Shown: piece after piece, positions 7,120 to 14,623 of the stretch
How positions within the stretch are numbered: position 1 is the first letter of the stretch
Layout: each line of letters starts with the position of its first letter
Assembly (NCBI GenBank): GCA_943372725.1
Contig: CALRZT010000055.1
Location: forward strand, 1 to 18,913
Direction of reading: 5' to 3'
DNA: 18,913 bases
DNA from: CAMDHY01 sp943372725
GTDB taxonomy: Bacteria; Pseudomonadota; Alphaproteobacteria; Rhizobiales; Segnochrobactraceae
Made by a program: the position numbers and the translations under genes
The notes under the pieces: model-generated
The model's database searches: none
Told to the model about the DNA's origin: nothing
What the model saw: the letters and a program-made list of their open reading frames with translations, nothing else

Positions 7120-8043
7120 TCAGGCCGACAGGCTCGCCTCGCTGCGCCAGCGGCCGTCCCGCCAGAGCGACGCGAGGCCTTCGCGATAGGTCGGGCACGC
7201 GAAGGAAAGGCCGAGCTCGCGCTTCACCTTCGCGTTCGAGACGCGCTTGACGTCGCCATAGAACGAGCGCGCCACCGGCGACAGCTCCGCCGTCTCGAAC
7301 GGCTGCTCGGGCGGCGGCTCCACCCCCATCATCTCGGCGGCGAGCGTGATGACGTCCTGCGGCGGCGCCGGCTCGTCGTCGCTGACGTTGAAGACGCCGC
7401 CCGCTCGGCGCTCGAGCGCGGCCGCCGTGGCACCGGCGATGTCGTCGATGTGGATGCGGTTGAACACCTGCCCCGGCTTGACGATCCGCCGCGCCGACCC
7501 TTGGGCGAGGTTGACGAAGGCATTGCGGCCGGGGCCGTAGATGCCGGCGAGCCGCAGCACCGCCACCGGCACGCCGATGCGTTGCCCAAGCGCCAGCCAC
7601 GCCGTCTCCACCGCGATGCGCTCGCGGTTGCGCCGGGTCGTCGCCCGGCACTCGGCCGTCTCGTCGATCCAGGCGCCGCCGTGGTCGCCATAGACGCCGA
7701 CGGTCGAGAGGTAGGCGATGAAGGCAAGGCCGTCGGCGCCCGCGAGGTCGCCCGCGTGGTGGCGCAGCAGCGGGTCGCCGGCGTCGTCCGGCGGCGCCGA
7801 GACGACGAGGTGGGTGGTGCGCGCCAGCCGTTCGGCCAGCGCCGGGGCGGCCGCCGCGCCGTCGAAGGCGAGGCCCTCGATTTCGGCCGATGCCAGCGCC
7901 GCCGCCCGGTCGGGATCGCGCACCGTGGCGGCGATCGATCCCGCCTGCGGCCGGAGCCGCCGCACGATCGCCCGCGCCGAGAAGCCGAGCCCCACCACCG
8001 TCAGGGCACCGATCGCCGGCCCGCCGCTCACGTCCTCCGCCAC
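7120..8043 (-). CDS. NAD(P)-binding SDR-type epimerase/reductase (YeeZ-like)
   Basis: A 307-residue Rossmann protein of the extended/atypical SDR class. The nucleotide loop is GLGFSA (18-23), a GxGxxA form; STVGVYGD, with Y118, is where the extended-SDR catalytic Tyr region lies, and RLAGIYGPGRNAF is the family's substrate-side motif. Closest recognised relatives are YeeZ-type and NAD-dependent epimerase/dehydratase family proteins; the substrate is unknown. The start is GTG 8043, 3 bp after the queG stop, with GGAGG 8 nt upstream lying inside the end of queG, so it is translationally coupled to queG as the third gene of the fzlA-queG-SDR operon. Confidence 0.87.
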   Translation of the reverse strand: MAEDVSGGPAIGALTVVGLGFSARAIVRRLRPQAGSIAATVRDPDRAAALASAEIEGLAFDGAAAAPALAERLARTTHLVVSAPPDDAGDPLLRHHAGDLAGADGLAFIAYLSTVGVYGDHGGAWIDETAECRATTRRNRERIAVETAWLALGQRIGVPVAVLRLAGIYGPGRNAFVNLAQGSARRIVKPGQVFNRIHIDDIAGATAAALERRAGGVFNVSDDEPAPPQDVITLAAEMMGVEPPPEQPFETAELSPVARSFYGDVKRVSNAKVKRELGLSFACPTYREGLASLWRDGRWRSEASLSA

Positions 8044-8046
8044 GCC

Positions 8047-9159
8047 TCACGCCTCCTCGTGTTCCTCAAGACCGGCCCGCCATTCGGCGGCGACCTCTGC
8101 GTCATCCTCGTCCGCGAGCGCCCGCGACGCCGCGGCCCGGAACCGCTCCGCCGGCCACAGCCGCGACAGCGCCCACACCGCCGCGCCGCGCACCAGCGGC
8201 GAGGCATCCGCGAGCCGCGCTTCGGCCACCGGCGCGAGGGCCGCCTCGGCGGAGTTGCCGATCGCCACCAGGACGTTGCGGACGAAGCGGTCCCGCCCCG
8301 TGCGCTTGATCGGCGAGCCTGCGAAATGGGTGCGGAAGGCCGCGTCGTCGAGCCTCGCCAGCGCCGCAAGCGGCGGCGCCTCGAGGTCGGCGCGGGCGGA
8401 GAGCTTCGCCTCGCGCCCCTCGGCCGCGAACTTGTTCCACGGGCAGACCATCAGGCAGTCGTCGCAGCCGTAGATGCGGTTGCCGATGCCGGGGCGCAGA
8501 TCGCGCGGGATCGGCCCGGCGTGCTCGATCGTGAGATACGAGACGCAGCGCCGCGCGTCGAGCCGGTAGGGGGCTGGGAAGGCGTTCGTCGGGCAGGCGT
8601 CGAGGCAGGCACGGCAGGAGCCGCAATGGTCGACCTCGGCCTCGTCCGGCGGCAGCGGCAGCGTCGTGAAGATCGAGGCGAGGAACAGCCACGAGCCGGC
8701 CCGGCGCGAGACGAGATTGGTGTGCTTGCCCTGCCAGCCGAGCCCGGCGGCGGCGGCGAGCGGCTTCTCCATCACCGGCGCGGTGTCGACGAACACCTTC
8801 ACGTCACCGCCGGCCCGCGCGACGAGGCCGCCGGCGATCAGCTTGAGGCGGCCCTTGAGCACGTCGTGATAGTCGCGGTGGCGGGCATAGACGGAGATCG
8901 CGCCGCGGTCCGGCTGCGACAGCGCCGCGAAGGCGCCGTCGCGCGGACCGTAGTTGAAGGCGAGCATCGCCACCGCCCGCACCTCCGGCCACAGCACGCG
9001 CGGATCGGCGCGGCGGGCGGCGGTCTCGGCCAGCCAGTCCATCGTGCCGTGGTGGCCGTCGGAAAGGGCGATCGCGAGGCGGGCGCCGGCCTCGGCGATG
9101 GCGTCGGGGCGGGCGATGCCGACGGCCGCGAAGCCGTGTTCGGCCGCGGCGCCGCGCAA
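8047..9159 (-). CDS. queG: Epoxyqueuosine reductase QueG
   Basis: Numbered from TTG 9159 the enzyme is 370 residues. It performs the last step of queuosine synthesis, reducing epoxyqueuosine to queuosine in the wobble position of tRNA, using cobalamin and two 4Fe-4S clusters. Seen: YHDVLKGRL and VDTAPVMEK (with the family's catalytic Asp) followed by GLGWQGKHTNLVS; CGSCRACLDACP (from C179) and CDDCLMVCPWNKF (from C232) as cluster ligands; and a C-terminal HEAT-like region ending near the stop. The start is uncertain: homology suggests the protein begins ~9 residues earlier at CTG 9186, which overlaps the fzlA-like stop as CTGA; no ATG or GTG is available there. It lies between the fzlA-like gene and the SDR gene. 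Confidence 0.95.
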   Translation of the reverse strand: MRGAAAEHGFAAVGIARPDAIAEAGARLAIALSDGHHGTMDWLAETAARRADPRVLWPEVRAVAMLAFNYGPRDGAFAALSQPDRGAISVYARHRDYHDVLKGRLKLIAGGLVARAGGDVKVFVDTAPVMEKPLAAAAGLGWQGKHTNLVSRRAGSWLFLASIFTTLPLPPDEAEVDHCGSCRACLDACPTNAFPAPYRLDARRCVSYLTIEHAGPIPRDLRPGIGNRIYGCDDCLMVCPWNKFAAEGREAKLSARADLEAPPLAALARLDDAAFRTHFAGSPIKRTGRDRFVRNVLVAIGNSAEAALAPVAEARLADASPLVRGAAVWALSRLWPAERFRAAASRALADEDDAEVAAEWRAGLEEHEEA

Positions 9160-9182
9160 CCAGGCAGCGGCCGCCTCAGGTG

Positions 9183-9875
9183 TCAGAAGTCGAGGTCGTC
9201 GTAGGTCGCCGACGCCGGCAGCCCGCGCACCACCTCGGTGAGCAGCGGCCGGAACGACGGCCGCGACTTCATCCGGGCGTACCAGGCCTTGGCGTGCTCG
9301 GTCTCGCTCCACGGCACCTCGCCCAGATAGTCGGCGCACGACAGTTCGGCGGCGGCGGCGAGGTCGGCGAAGGAGAGGCGCTCGCCGGACAGCCACTTCC
9401 GCGTCACTGAAAGATAGTCGATGTAGCGCATGTGGTGGCGAAGGTTCGCCCGCGCCGCCCTGAGCACCGCCGATTCCGGCGAGCCGCCGCCCTGCTTGGC
9501 GGGGATCTCGAGCTTCAGGATGCGCTCGTGGACGAGGTGGCCGACGACCTCGTCCTCGAACTTGTGCAGGAACCAGTCGTTCAGCCGCCGCATCTCGGCG
9601 CGGGCGTCGGGATGGTCCGGCATCAGCCGGCGGTCGCCCTGGGAATAGCCGCGCGTTTCGTCGAGATATTCGAGGATTGGTCCGGCGCCGACCACCGGAG
9701 GCCCGTCGTTCTCGCGGATCACCGGCACGAAGCCGCCCGGATTGAGCGCGAGAAACTCCCGCCGTCGCTCCCAGGGCCGCTCGATCACCAGTTCATGGCG
9801 GACACCGTACTCGGCGAGCACCAGGCGAACGAAGCGACAGGCAGGGGAAAAGGGATGGTGGTAGAGGGTCAGCAT
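9183..9875 (-). CDS. fzlA: GST-fold protein, probable FtsZ-binding division protein FzlA
   Basis: A 230-residue protein with a thioredoxin-like N-terminal half (MLTLYHHPFSPACRFVRL, NPGGFVPVI, ILEYLDE) and an all-helical GST C-terminal half. Three things point to FzlA rather than a detoxifying GST: overall length equal to Caulobacter FzlA as I recall it, a Trp in the W35 region and an HER motif at 116-118 close to residues reported as important in FzlA, and the acidic C-terminus ending DDLDF, which has an Asp at 227. FzlA binds FtsZ, curves its filaments and is needed for constriction. It heads a tight minus-strand operon with queG and SDR and is divergent from uppP. No Shine-Dalgarno precedes ATG 9875. 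A generic GST remains possible. Confidence 0.75.
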   Translation of the reverse strand: MLTLYHHPFSPACRFVRLVLAEYGVRHELVIERPWERRREFLALNPGGFVPVIRENDGPPVVGAGPILEYLDETRGYSQGDRRLMPDHPDARAEMRRLNDWFLHKFEDEVVGHLVHERILKLEIPAKQGGGSPESAVLRAARANLRHHMRYIDYLSVTRKWLSGERLSFADLAAAAELSCADYLGEVPWSETEHAKAWYARMKSRPSFRPLLTEVVRGLPASATYDDLDF

Positions 9876-9911
9876 CGCGCGCGCAGGGAGGAGGGAGCGC
9901 CCCGCTGTCGC

Positions 9912-9950
9912 TTGATGCGGTGCGTCGGCGCTCGGGTATAGTGCCGACGC
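9912..9950 (+). promoter_or_regulatory. Candidate uppP promoter with operator-like inverted repeat
   Basis: In the 161-bp gap between the divergent fzlA-like and uppP genes, TATAGT (9937-9942) resembles a -10, with TTGATG (9912-9917) a possible but distant (19 bp) -35. An 8-bp perfect inverted repeat, GCGTCGGC (9922-9929) and GCCGACGC (9943-9950) with a 13-bp spacer, encloses that -10. A dimeric repressor bound there would block transcription. Confidence 0.4.
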
Positions 9951-10036
9951 CAGCCGCGAACAACTGCTAAACCAGCCGCGCGGAACGCCGATTCGGCCGC
10001 GCCGCCTCTCGGACAGGGCCCCGCCTAGGAGACCGC

Positions 10037-11116
10037 ATGGACCCCGCCAGCCTCGCCGACGCCCTCCTGCTCGGCATCGTCGAGGGTTTGACCGAGTTCA
10101 TCCCGGTCTCCTCCACCGGCCACATCCTGCTGCTCGGCCACTTCCTCGGCTTCGAGAGCACCGGCAAGACGTTCGAGGTGCTGATCCAGCTCGGCGCGAT
10201 CCTGGCGATCCTCGTCGTCTATTTCCAGCGCTTCTGGAAGATCGCGATGGCGCTGCCGAAGAGCCGGCGGGCGCGCAACTTCGTCATCGGCATCGTGCTC
10301 GCCTTCCTGCCGGCGGCCTTCGGCGGCGTGCTGCTGCACGGCCTGATCAAGACGGTGCTGTTCGAATCACCGGCGCTCATCTGCATCATGCTGGTGATCG
10401 GCGGGCTGGTGCTGCTCGTCGTCGACCGCGTGCCGCTCAAGGCGCGCTACGACAGCGCCTACGACTTTCCCCTCAGGCTCGCCTTCGGCATCGGCATCTG
10501 CCAGATGGCGGCGCTGGTCCCGGGCGTGTCGCGCTCCGGCGCGACCATCGTGGGGGCGCTGCTGCTCGGGGCCGAGAAGCGGGCGGCGGCCGAGTTCTCG
10601 TTCTTCCTCGCCCTGCCGACGATGGCCGGCGCCTTCGCCTACGACCTCTACAAGAACTTCGACCGGATCGACCCGAACGAGGCGGTGACGATCGCCGTCG
10701 GCTTCGTCGCGGCGTTCCTGGCGGCGCTGTTCGTCGTCCGCAAGCTGCTCGATTTCGTCGCCCGCTCGGGCTTCGCGCCGTTCGCCTGGTGGCGCATCGG
10801 CGTCGGGCTCGCCGGCCTCGCCGGTCTGTGGATGACCGGGGCGCTGGCACTGCCCGGCACCGGCACGGCCGCCATGCCGGCCGACGACGGCGCCCGCCTC
10901 GTCACCACCACCACCGTCAAGGTGAAGGACCCGATCGACCTGCCGATCAACGGCGAGGCGCCCCCCGCCGACGCGCCGGCCGCCGTCCCGATGCCCGGCG
11001 CGACCGAGGGCACGACGGCCGCGCCGCCGGCGCCGGCCGCACCGGAGCGCCAGCCGGGCGATCCGCTCGATCCCAACGGCTTCGAGAGCCGGTTCTCGGT
11101 GACGCCGCAGCGTTGA
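10037..11116 (+). CDS. uppP: Undecaprenyl-diphosphate phosphatase with C-terminal extension
   Basis: Residues 1 to ~272 are a standard BacA-type UppP: motif EGLTEFIPVSSTGH (16-29, with E16, E20, S26 and H29) and PGVSRSGAT with the catalytic-site Arg at 166, among about eight membrane segments. The enzyme dephosphorylates undecaprenyl diphosphate on the periplasmic side, recycling the lipid carrier for peptidoglycan and surface polysaccharides; high expression gives bacitracin resistance. From ~275 to 359 there is an Ala/Pro-rich tail (TTTTVKVKDPIDLPINGE, APPAPAAPER) absent from the ~270-residue typical family member. ATG 10037 has TAGGAG 5 nt upstream. It is divergent from the fzlA-like gene and convergent with the NDUFA9-like gene. 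Confidence 0.95.
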   Translation: MDPASLADALLLGIVEGLTEFIPVSSTGHILLLGHFLGFESTGKTFEVLIQLGAILAILVVYFQRFWKIAMALPKSRRARNFVIGIVLAFLPAAFGGVLLHGLIKTVLFESPALICIMLVIGGLVLLVVDRVPLKARYDSAYDFPLRLAFGIGICQMAALVPGVSRSGATIVGALLLGAEKRAAAEFSFFLALPTMAGAFAYDLYKNFDRIDPNEAVTIAVGFVAAFLAALFVVRKLLDFVARSGFAPFAWWRIGVGLAGLAGLWMTGALALPGTGTAAMPADDGARLVTTTTVKVKDPIDLPINGEAPPADAPAAVPMPGATEGTTAAPPAPAAPERQPGDPLDPNGFESRFSVTPQR

Positions 11117-11120
11117 GGTT

Positions 11121-11143
11121 CGGCAGCGCCGGGCGCGCTGCCG
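11121..11143. terminator. Short hairpin between convergent uppP and NDUFA9-like genes
   Basis: CGGCAGCGC (11121-11129) pairs with GCGCTGCCG (11135-11143) around a 5-nt loop, filling most of the 30-bp gap between the two stops. There is no T run, so it is a weak intrinsic terminator or a structural barrier between converging transcripts. Confidence 0.5.
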
Positions 11144-11146
11144 GCC

Positions 11147-12118
11147 TCAGGCCGAGCGGCGGTCGGCGAACTGTCCCTGCACGCGGTACTGCGCGAGATA
11201 GGTCGGCAGGATCGCCTCGAGGCTTGTCGGGTCGACGCCGAGGCCGGCGAGCGTGCGACCTTCCGCCTCGGCCGCGGCCGACACGATGTTGTCGCGCTCA
11301 AGCATCAGCACCTGGTCGAGCGTCAGCGGCGCGCCCGGCAGCATCTGCAGCACGCGCCCCTGCAGCTTCGCCGCCCAGAACGGCACCGACACGATCGGTC
11401 GCGTCCGGTAGATCTCCGCCAGAAGCACCTCGAGACACCGGCGGAAGGTCAGCACCTCCGGGCCGCCGAGCTCGTAGATCGTGCCCGGCCGGGCTCGCCC
11501 CGAGACCGCGGCAAGGATCGCCGCCGCGACGTCGCCGACGAAAACCGGCTGGAAGCGCGTGTCCGGGCCGATCACCGGCAACACCGGGGAGATCTGCGCC
11601 ATCTTGGCGAAGCGGTTGAAGAACTCGTCCTCGGGCCCGAACACGATCGAGGGCCGCAGCACGACCGCCTCGGGCACGGCGGCGAGGACGCCGGCCTCGC
11701 CCTGCGCCTTGCTGCGGGCATAGAGGGCCGGCGAGGCGGGATCGGCGCCGATCGCCGAGACGTGGGTGAGATTGGTGATGCCGGCCGCCTTCGACGCCTC
11801 GGCGATCGCCCGCGCGCCGAAGGCCTGCACCGCCTCGAAGCTCTGGCGGCCGGAGGGCGCGAGGATGCCGACGAGGTTGACGACGGCGTCGGCCTCCTCG
11901 AGCGCCCGCTCGATCGACCAGCGATAGCGCAGGTTCGCCTGCACGGCCTGGATCTGGCCGACGGCGCCGAGCGGCTGCAGGAAGCCCGCGAGATCGGGGC
12001 GCCGCACTGCGACGCGGACCCGCCACCCGGCTCTCGCCAGCGCCCGCACGGCGTGCCGTCCGATGAACCCGGAGCCGCCGAACACCGTTACGAGCCTGCC
12101 GTTCAACGGTCCCGACAT
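11147..12118 (-). CDS. Complex I NDUFA9-subunit-family NAD(P)-binding protein
   Basis: A 323-residue atypical short-chain dehydrogenase. The N-terminal TVFGGSGFIGRHAVRAL has the dinucleotide loop GGSGFIG (14-20); VVNLVGIL, THVSAIGAD, YARSKAQGE and RPSIVFGPEDEFFNRFA are typical of the NDUFA9-like group, which is related to the accessory subunit of mitochondrial complex I. In bacteria its link to NADH dehydrogenase is not proven, and ubiquinone-biosynthesis or lipid roles have been proposed for relatives. The start is ATG 12118, with GAGGGG 6 nt upstream; the frame continues open upstream without family similarity. Its neighbourhood with uppP is, from memory, conserved in Hyphomicrobiales. Confidence 0.9.
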   Translation of the reverse strand: MSGPLNGRLVTVFGGSGFIGRHAVRALARAGWRVRVAVRRPDLAGFLQPLGAVGQIQAVQANLRYRWSIERALEEADAVVNLVGILAPSGRQSFEAVQAFGARAIAEASKAAGITNLTHVSAIGADPASPALYARSKAQGEAGVLAAVPEAVVLRPSIVFGPEDEFFNRFAKMAQISPVLPVIGPDTRFQPVFVGDVAAAILAAVSGRARPGTIYELGGPEVLTFRRCLEVLLAEIYRTRPIVSVPFWAAKLQGRVLQMLPGAPLTLDQVLMLERDNIVSAAAEAEGRTLAGLGVDPTSLEAILPTYLAQYRVQGQFADRRSA

Positions 12119-12330
12119 CGGCCGCCCCTCACTGTGTGATCCCGACGCGCGGCGTCCGCGTTTCCGGGACATCCGCATGGGAGGAGATAGCGCAGCGGCG
12201 GCGCGCGTGTACAGGTGCGAAGCGCCGCGGCGCTCGACGGACCGGCGCCGAGCCGCTAAGCACGCCTCGGGCCTCCGAGGTCGTTCGGGGTCCGTCGCGG
12301 TCGCCGTCGTGCCGGTGGTGTGGAGGCGAG

Positions 12331-13272
12331 ATGGAAACTCCCGACGAAAGGCCAGGCCTCGCCGGCCGCACGAGCGAGTACGTCCGCCGACGGACACGGC
12401 AGGGCCTGCGCATCGTGCTCGGCACGCTGTTTCCGAGCGCGCCGCGTCCACCGAGTGAGGCCGAGCTCGCCGCAGCCGCCCGCCTCGTGGCCGTCCAGAC
12501 GGACGAGGCGGACGAGCCTGCGGCCCTGGCGGCCGCCGCCGTGCGCCTGCAGACGCTCGCGACGACCGTCGCCGACCTCGGGGGCGAGGTGGCGCTGTGC
12601 GACGCCTCGGTGCTGCGGCCGCTGCGGCGGGAGGATGTCGGCGCGATGGCGCTCGCCGACGTCACCGACGTCCGCGGCGTCTCGATCGGCGAGGGCGTTT
12701 CGCTGTCGCGCGGCTGCGCCGTCGAGATGGGTGGCGAGGGCAATTTCATCGTGCTTGCGCCGAACGTTCGGCTGAGCAAGGTGACGATGACGCTGCGCGG
12801 CAGCGGCAACCTGATCTACATCGGTCCCGACACGCGGCTCAGCAACGTCGTCATCAAGACGGTCGGCGAGGACAACACCGTCGCCGTCGGCGGCGACGTC
12901 ACCTTTGAGTCGGGCACGCTCCTGTGCGAGCGCCACGGCCGGTCGCTCATCCTCGGTGACGACTGCATGGTGTCGAACAGCGTCGTCGTGCGCACGAGCG
13001 ACCACCACGGCATCTTCGAGCGCGGCACCGGCGTGCGCCTCAATGCCTCCGCCGACGTCGTCGTCGGCGCGCACGTCTGGCTCGGCAACGGCTGTCGGGT
13101 CAACAAGGGGACGCGCATCGGCACGGGCACGGTGGTCGGACAGATGGCGATCGCCGGCGGCGACCTGGATGCCCACTGCATCTATGCCGGCGTGCCCGCC
13201 CGCAAGCTGCGGGAGGACGTCGTCTGGTCGCGCACCGAACGGTTCGACACCATCCCGAAGCGGTTCCGCTGA
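12331..13272 (+). CDS. Left-handed beta-helix (hexapeptide repeat) acyltransferase
   Basis: A 313-residue protein. Residues 1 to ~95 are helical and unrecognised; from ~115 onward there are successive short beta-helix turns (GVSIGEGVSLSRGCAVEMGG, NLIYIGPDTRLSNVVIK), and the catalytic-loop signature RTSDHHGIFE (D224-H226), like the SDxHxI motif of sugar O-acetyltransferases. The C-terminus has VVVGAHVWLGNGCRVNKGTR and the closing IYAGVPARKLRED. It should transfer an acetyl or similar group to a sugar of a surface glycan; donor and acceptor are not readable. ATG 12331 has GGAGG 4 nt upstream. It is divergent from the NDUFA9-like gene, and opens the polysaccharide-modification region. A 16-bp palindrome (CCTCGG-gcct-CCGAGG, 12265-12280) lies upstream. 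Confidence 0.87.
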   Translation: METPDERPGLAGRTSEYVRRRTRQGLRIVLGTLFPSAPRPPSEAELAAAARLVAVQTDEADEPAALAAAAVRLQTLATTVADLGGEVALCDASVLRPLRREDVGAMALADVTDVRGVSIGEGVSLSRGCAVEMGGEGNFIVLAPNVRLSKVTMTLRGSGNLIYIGPDTRLSNVVIKTVGEDNTVAVGGDVTFESGTLLCERHGRSLILGDDCMVSNSVVVRTSDHHGIFERGTGVRLNASADVVVGAHVWLGNGCRVNKGTRIGTGTVVGQMAIAGGDLDAHCIYAGVPARKLREDVVWSRTERFDTIPKRFR

Positions 13273-13331
13273 TCGCGGCCGCCGCTGGTACCCGGAGGCG
13301 CCACCCGCACTGCGCCCTCGGTCGTCAGGTG

Positions 13332-13376
13332 GAGCCGGCCCCGGCGGGCTCATGGCCACCGGCACCCGGCCGGCTC
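13332..13376. terminator. Possible hairpin between convergent acyltransferase and sulfotransferase genes
   Basis: GAGCCGGCC (13332-13340) pairs with GGCCGGCTC (13368-13376) around a 27-nt loop in the 112-bp gap between the two stops. The large loop and lack of a T run make this weak as an intrinsic terminator. Confidence 0.35.
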
Positions 13377-13384
13377 GCCCACCG

Positions 13385-14332
13385 TCAGGGAGCGACCCGC
13401 CTGGCCTCCTGTCGGCCCGGACCCTTGCCGCCCGGCCCCTTGCCGCCCGGGCCCTTGCCGCCGCCCGGGCCCTTGCCCTCGGCGCGCTGCCGCCCCGCGC
13501 CGCGCCGCAGCGAATCGGCCGGATCGATGCTCGGCTTGTTGAGGAAGGTCGGGAAGTCCCACCAGTGGCCGAGGTCGAGCCCGCTGAGGGCCGCCGTCTC
13601 GGCGATGTCCTGCAGGAACATGCGGTGCAGGTCCTCGAGTTCGGCGCGCGGAAAGCGGGGGCGCACCTGGCCGGGCGCGAGGCCCTCGGCCGGGATCTGC
13701 GCCACCAGTTCCTCGCCCTCCCAGGAGAGGTTGTAGCCGGCGTTCGCGAGCTTCTCGCTCGTCCGCTCGATCGGCGCGAGATCGAGGAAGGCGAGGGCCG
13801 AATTCACGAAGCCGAGCGGGTCGGCCATGAGATCGTCGTAGCGCATGAAGTGGATGCGCTCGCGGCCGAAGGTGTCGATGTAGGTGCGGCAGCCCTGGGC
13901 GAACAGGCTGAACGGCACCACCGCGACGCCGCCCGCCTTCATCTGCAGGATGCTCTCGCGACCCGTCAGCCGGCCGCGCTTGAAGTTGTGCAGATAGAGC
14001 GACACCGCCTTCTTGGTCGGCTGGCGGAACGCGACGATGAAGCGGAGGTCGGTGCCGAAGCGATTCGCGATGCGCGCCGCCGCCTCGTCCGACTGGAAAT
14101 AGCGCGTCGACCCCTCGCCTACCCATCGCTGGTCGCCGGCGTCGGCGAAGTGGGTCGCCAGGTATTCCTCGATCGCCGCTTCCGTGAACGACTTCTGATG
14201 GAAGAAGTGCGGCTCCTTCATCTTCGAGAAGAAGATGTCGGGGTGGCGGGCGATCTGGCGGCAGAGATAGGTCGTTCCGGCCTTCTGCACGCCGGGGACG
14301 AAGAAATTCGGGACGCGGCCTGAATAGGTCAT
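13385..14332 (-). CDS. Sulfotransferase with KGPGG-repeat tail
   Basis: A 315-residue PAPS-dependent sulfotransferase. The 5'-phosphosulfate loop is VPGVQKAGTTYL (K17, T20, T21); KEPHFF (39-44) and GEGSTRYF (72-79) are family motifs; the 3'-phosphate motif is FIVAFRQPTKKAVSLYLH (R103, S111). It should sulfate a carbohydrate or similar acceptor, in line with the glycan genes around it. The catalytic domain ends near residue 272. The last ~40 residues are basic and Gly-rich with four KGPG units, encoded by a 15-bp tandem repeat. ATG 14332 starts the conserved PNFFVPGVQK region directly; the ribosome-binding site is weak. It is divergent from another sulfotransferase gene. Confidence 0.9.
   Translation of the reverse strand: MTYSGRVPNFFVPGVQKAGTTYLCRQIARHPDIFFSKMKEPHFFHQKSFTEAAIEEYLATHFADAGDQRWVGEGSTRYFQSDEAAARIANRFGTDLRFIVAFRQPTKKAVSLYLHNFKRGRLTGRESILQMKAGGVAVVPFSLFAQGCRTYIDTFGRERIHFMRYDDLMADPLGFVNSALAFLDLAPIERTSEKLANAGYNLSWEGEELVAQIPAEGLAPGQVRPRFPRAELEDLHRMFLQDIAETAALSGLDLGHWWDFPTFLNKPSIDPADSLRRGAGRQRAEGKGPGGGKGPGGKGPGGKGPGRQEARRVAP
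13422..13476 (-). repeat. 15-bp tandem repeat coding for the KGPGG tail
   Basis: On the plus strand CCCTTGCC begins units at 13422, 13437, 13452 and 13470, giving periods of 15, 15 and 18 bp. In the sulfotransferase frame this reads as KGPGG units, one with an extra Gly. The in-frame periods mean that gain or loss of a unit would not break the gene. Confidence 0.8.
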
Positions 14333-14623
14333 GCTCGATCGACGGTCGTGGGCGGGACGCGGCGGTTCCGGACCGGCCGCATGCCTGAAGGCGTCGGACC
14401 CTCGCAGATCGGCCCCGGCCGCGCAAGGCGAGGCTGACGCCGCCGCGCCGCGGCGACCGGGACGGCGCGTCCGGCCCGTGGATGCTGAGCCGTCTCGGGG
14501 ATCGAGGTTGCGCTCTCCCGCCGTTCATGCGATCCGCCACGGCTCGGGCGACGACCCGGGTACGGACCCGGAGCAGACGGACGACGGGCCGCGGTGCCGG
14601 CGCGTCGGCGCGACGAGGGGTGG
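14333..14623. other. 291-bp divergent intergenic region between two sulfotransferase genes
   Basis: GC-rich throughout. Several frames are open across it, but none has recognisable protein similarity or a convincing start. It must hold promoters for both flanking genes if they are not part of longer units; I could not pick out credible -35/-10 pairs. Confidence 0.5.

Noticed and set aside
7450..9204. A 584-codon plus-strand open frame over the SDR and queG genes
   Set aside because: It lies antisense to QueG with both iron-sulfur motifs and to the SDR; its composition is Arg/His/Gly-rich shadow.
12265..12280. 16-bp palindrome CCTCGG-gcct-CCGAGG as an operator for the acyltransferase gene
   Set aside because: Short GC palindromes are common in DNA of this composition and no promoter could be placed next to it.
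14333..14623. Small genes in the gap between the two sulfotransferase genes
   Set aside because: Open frames exist but lack ribosome-binding sites and any family-like sequence.
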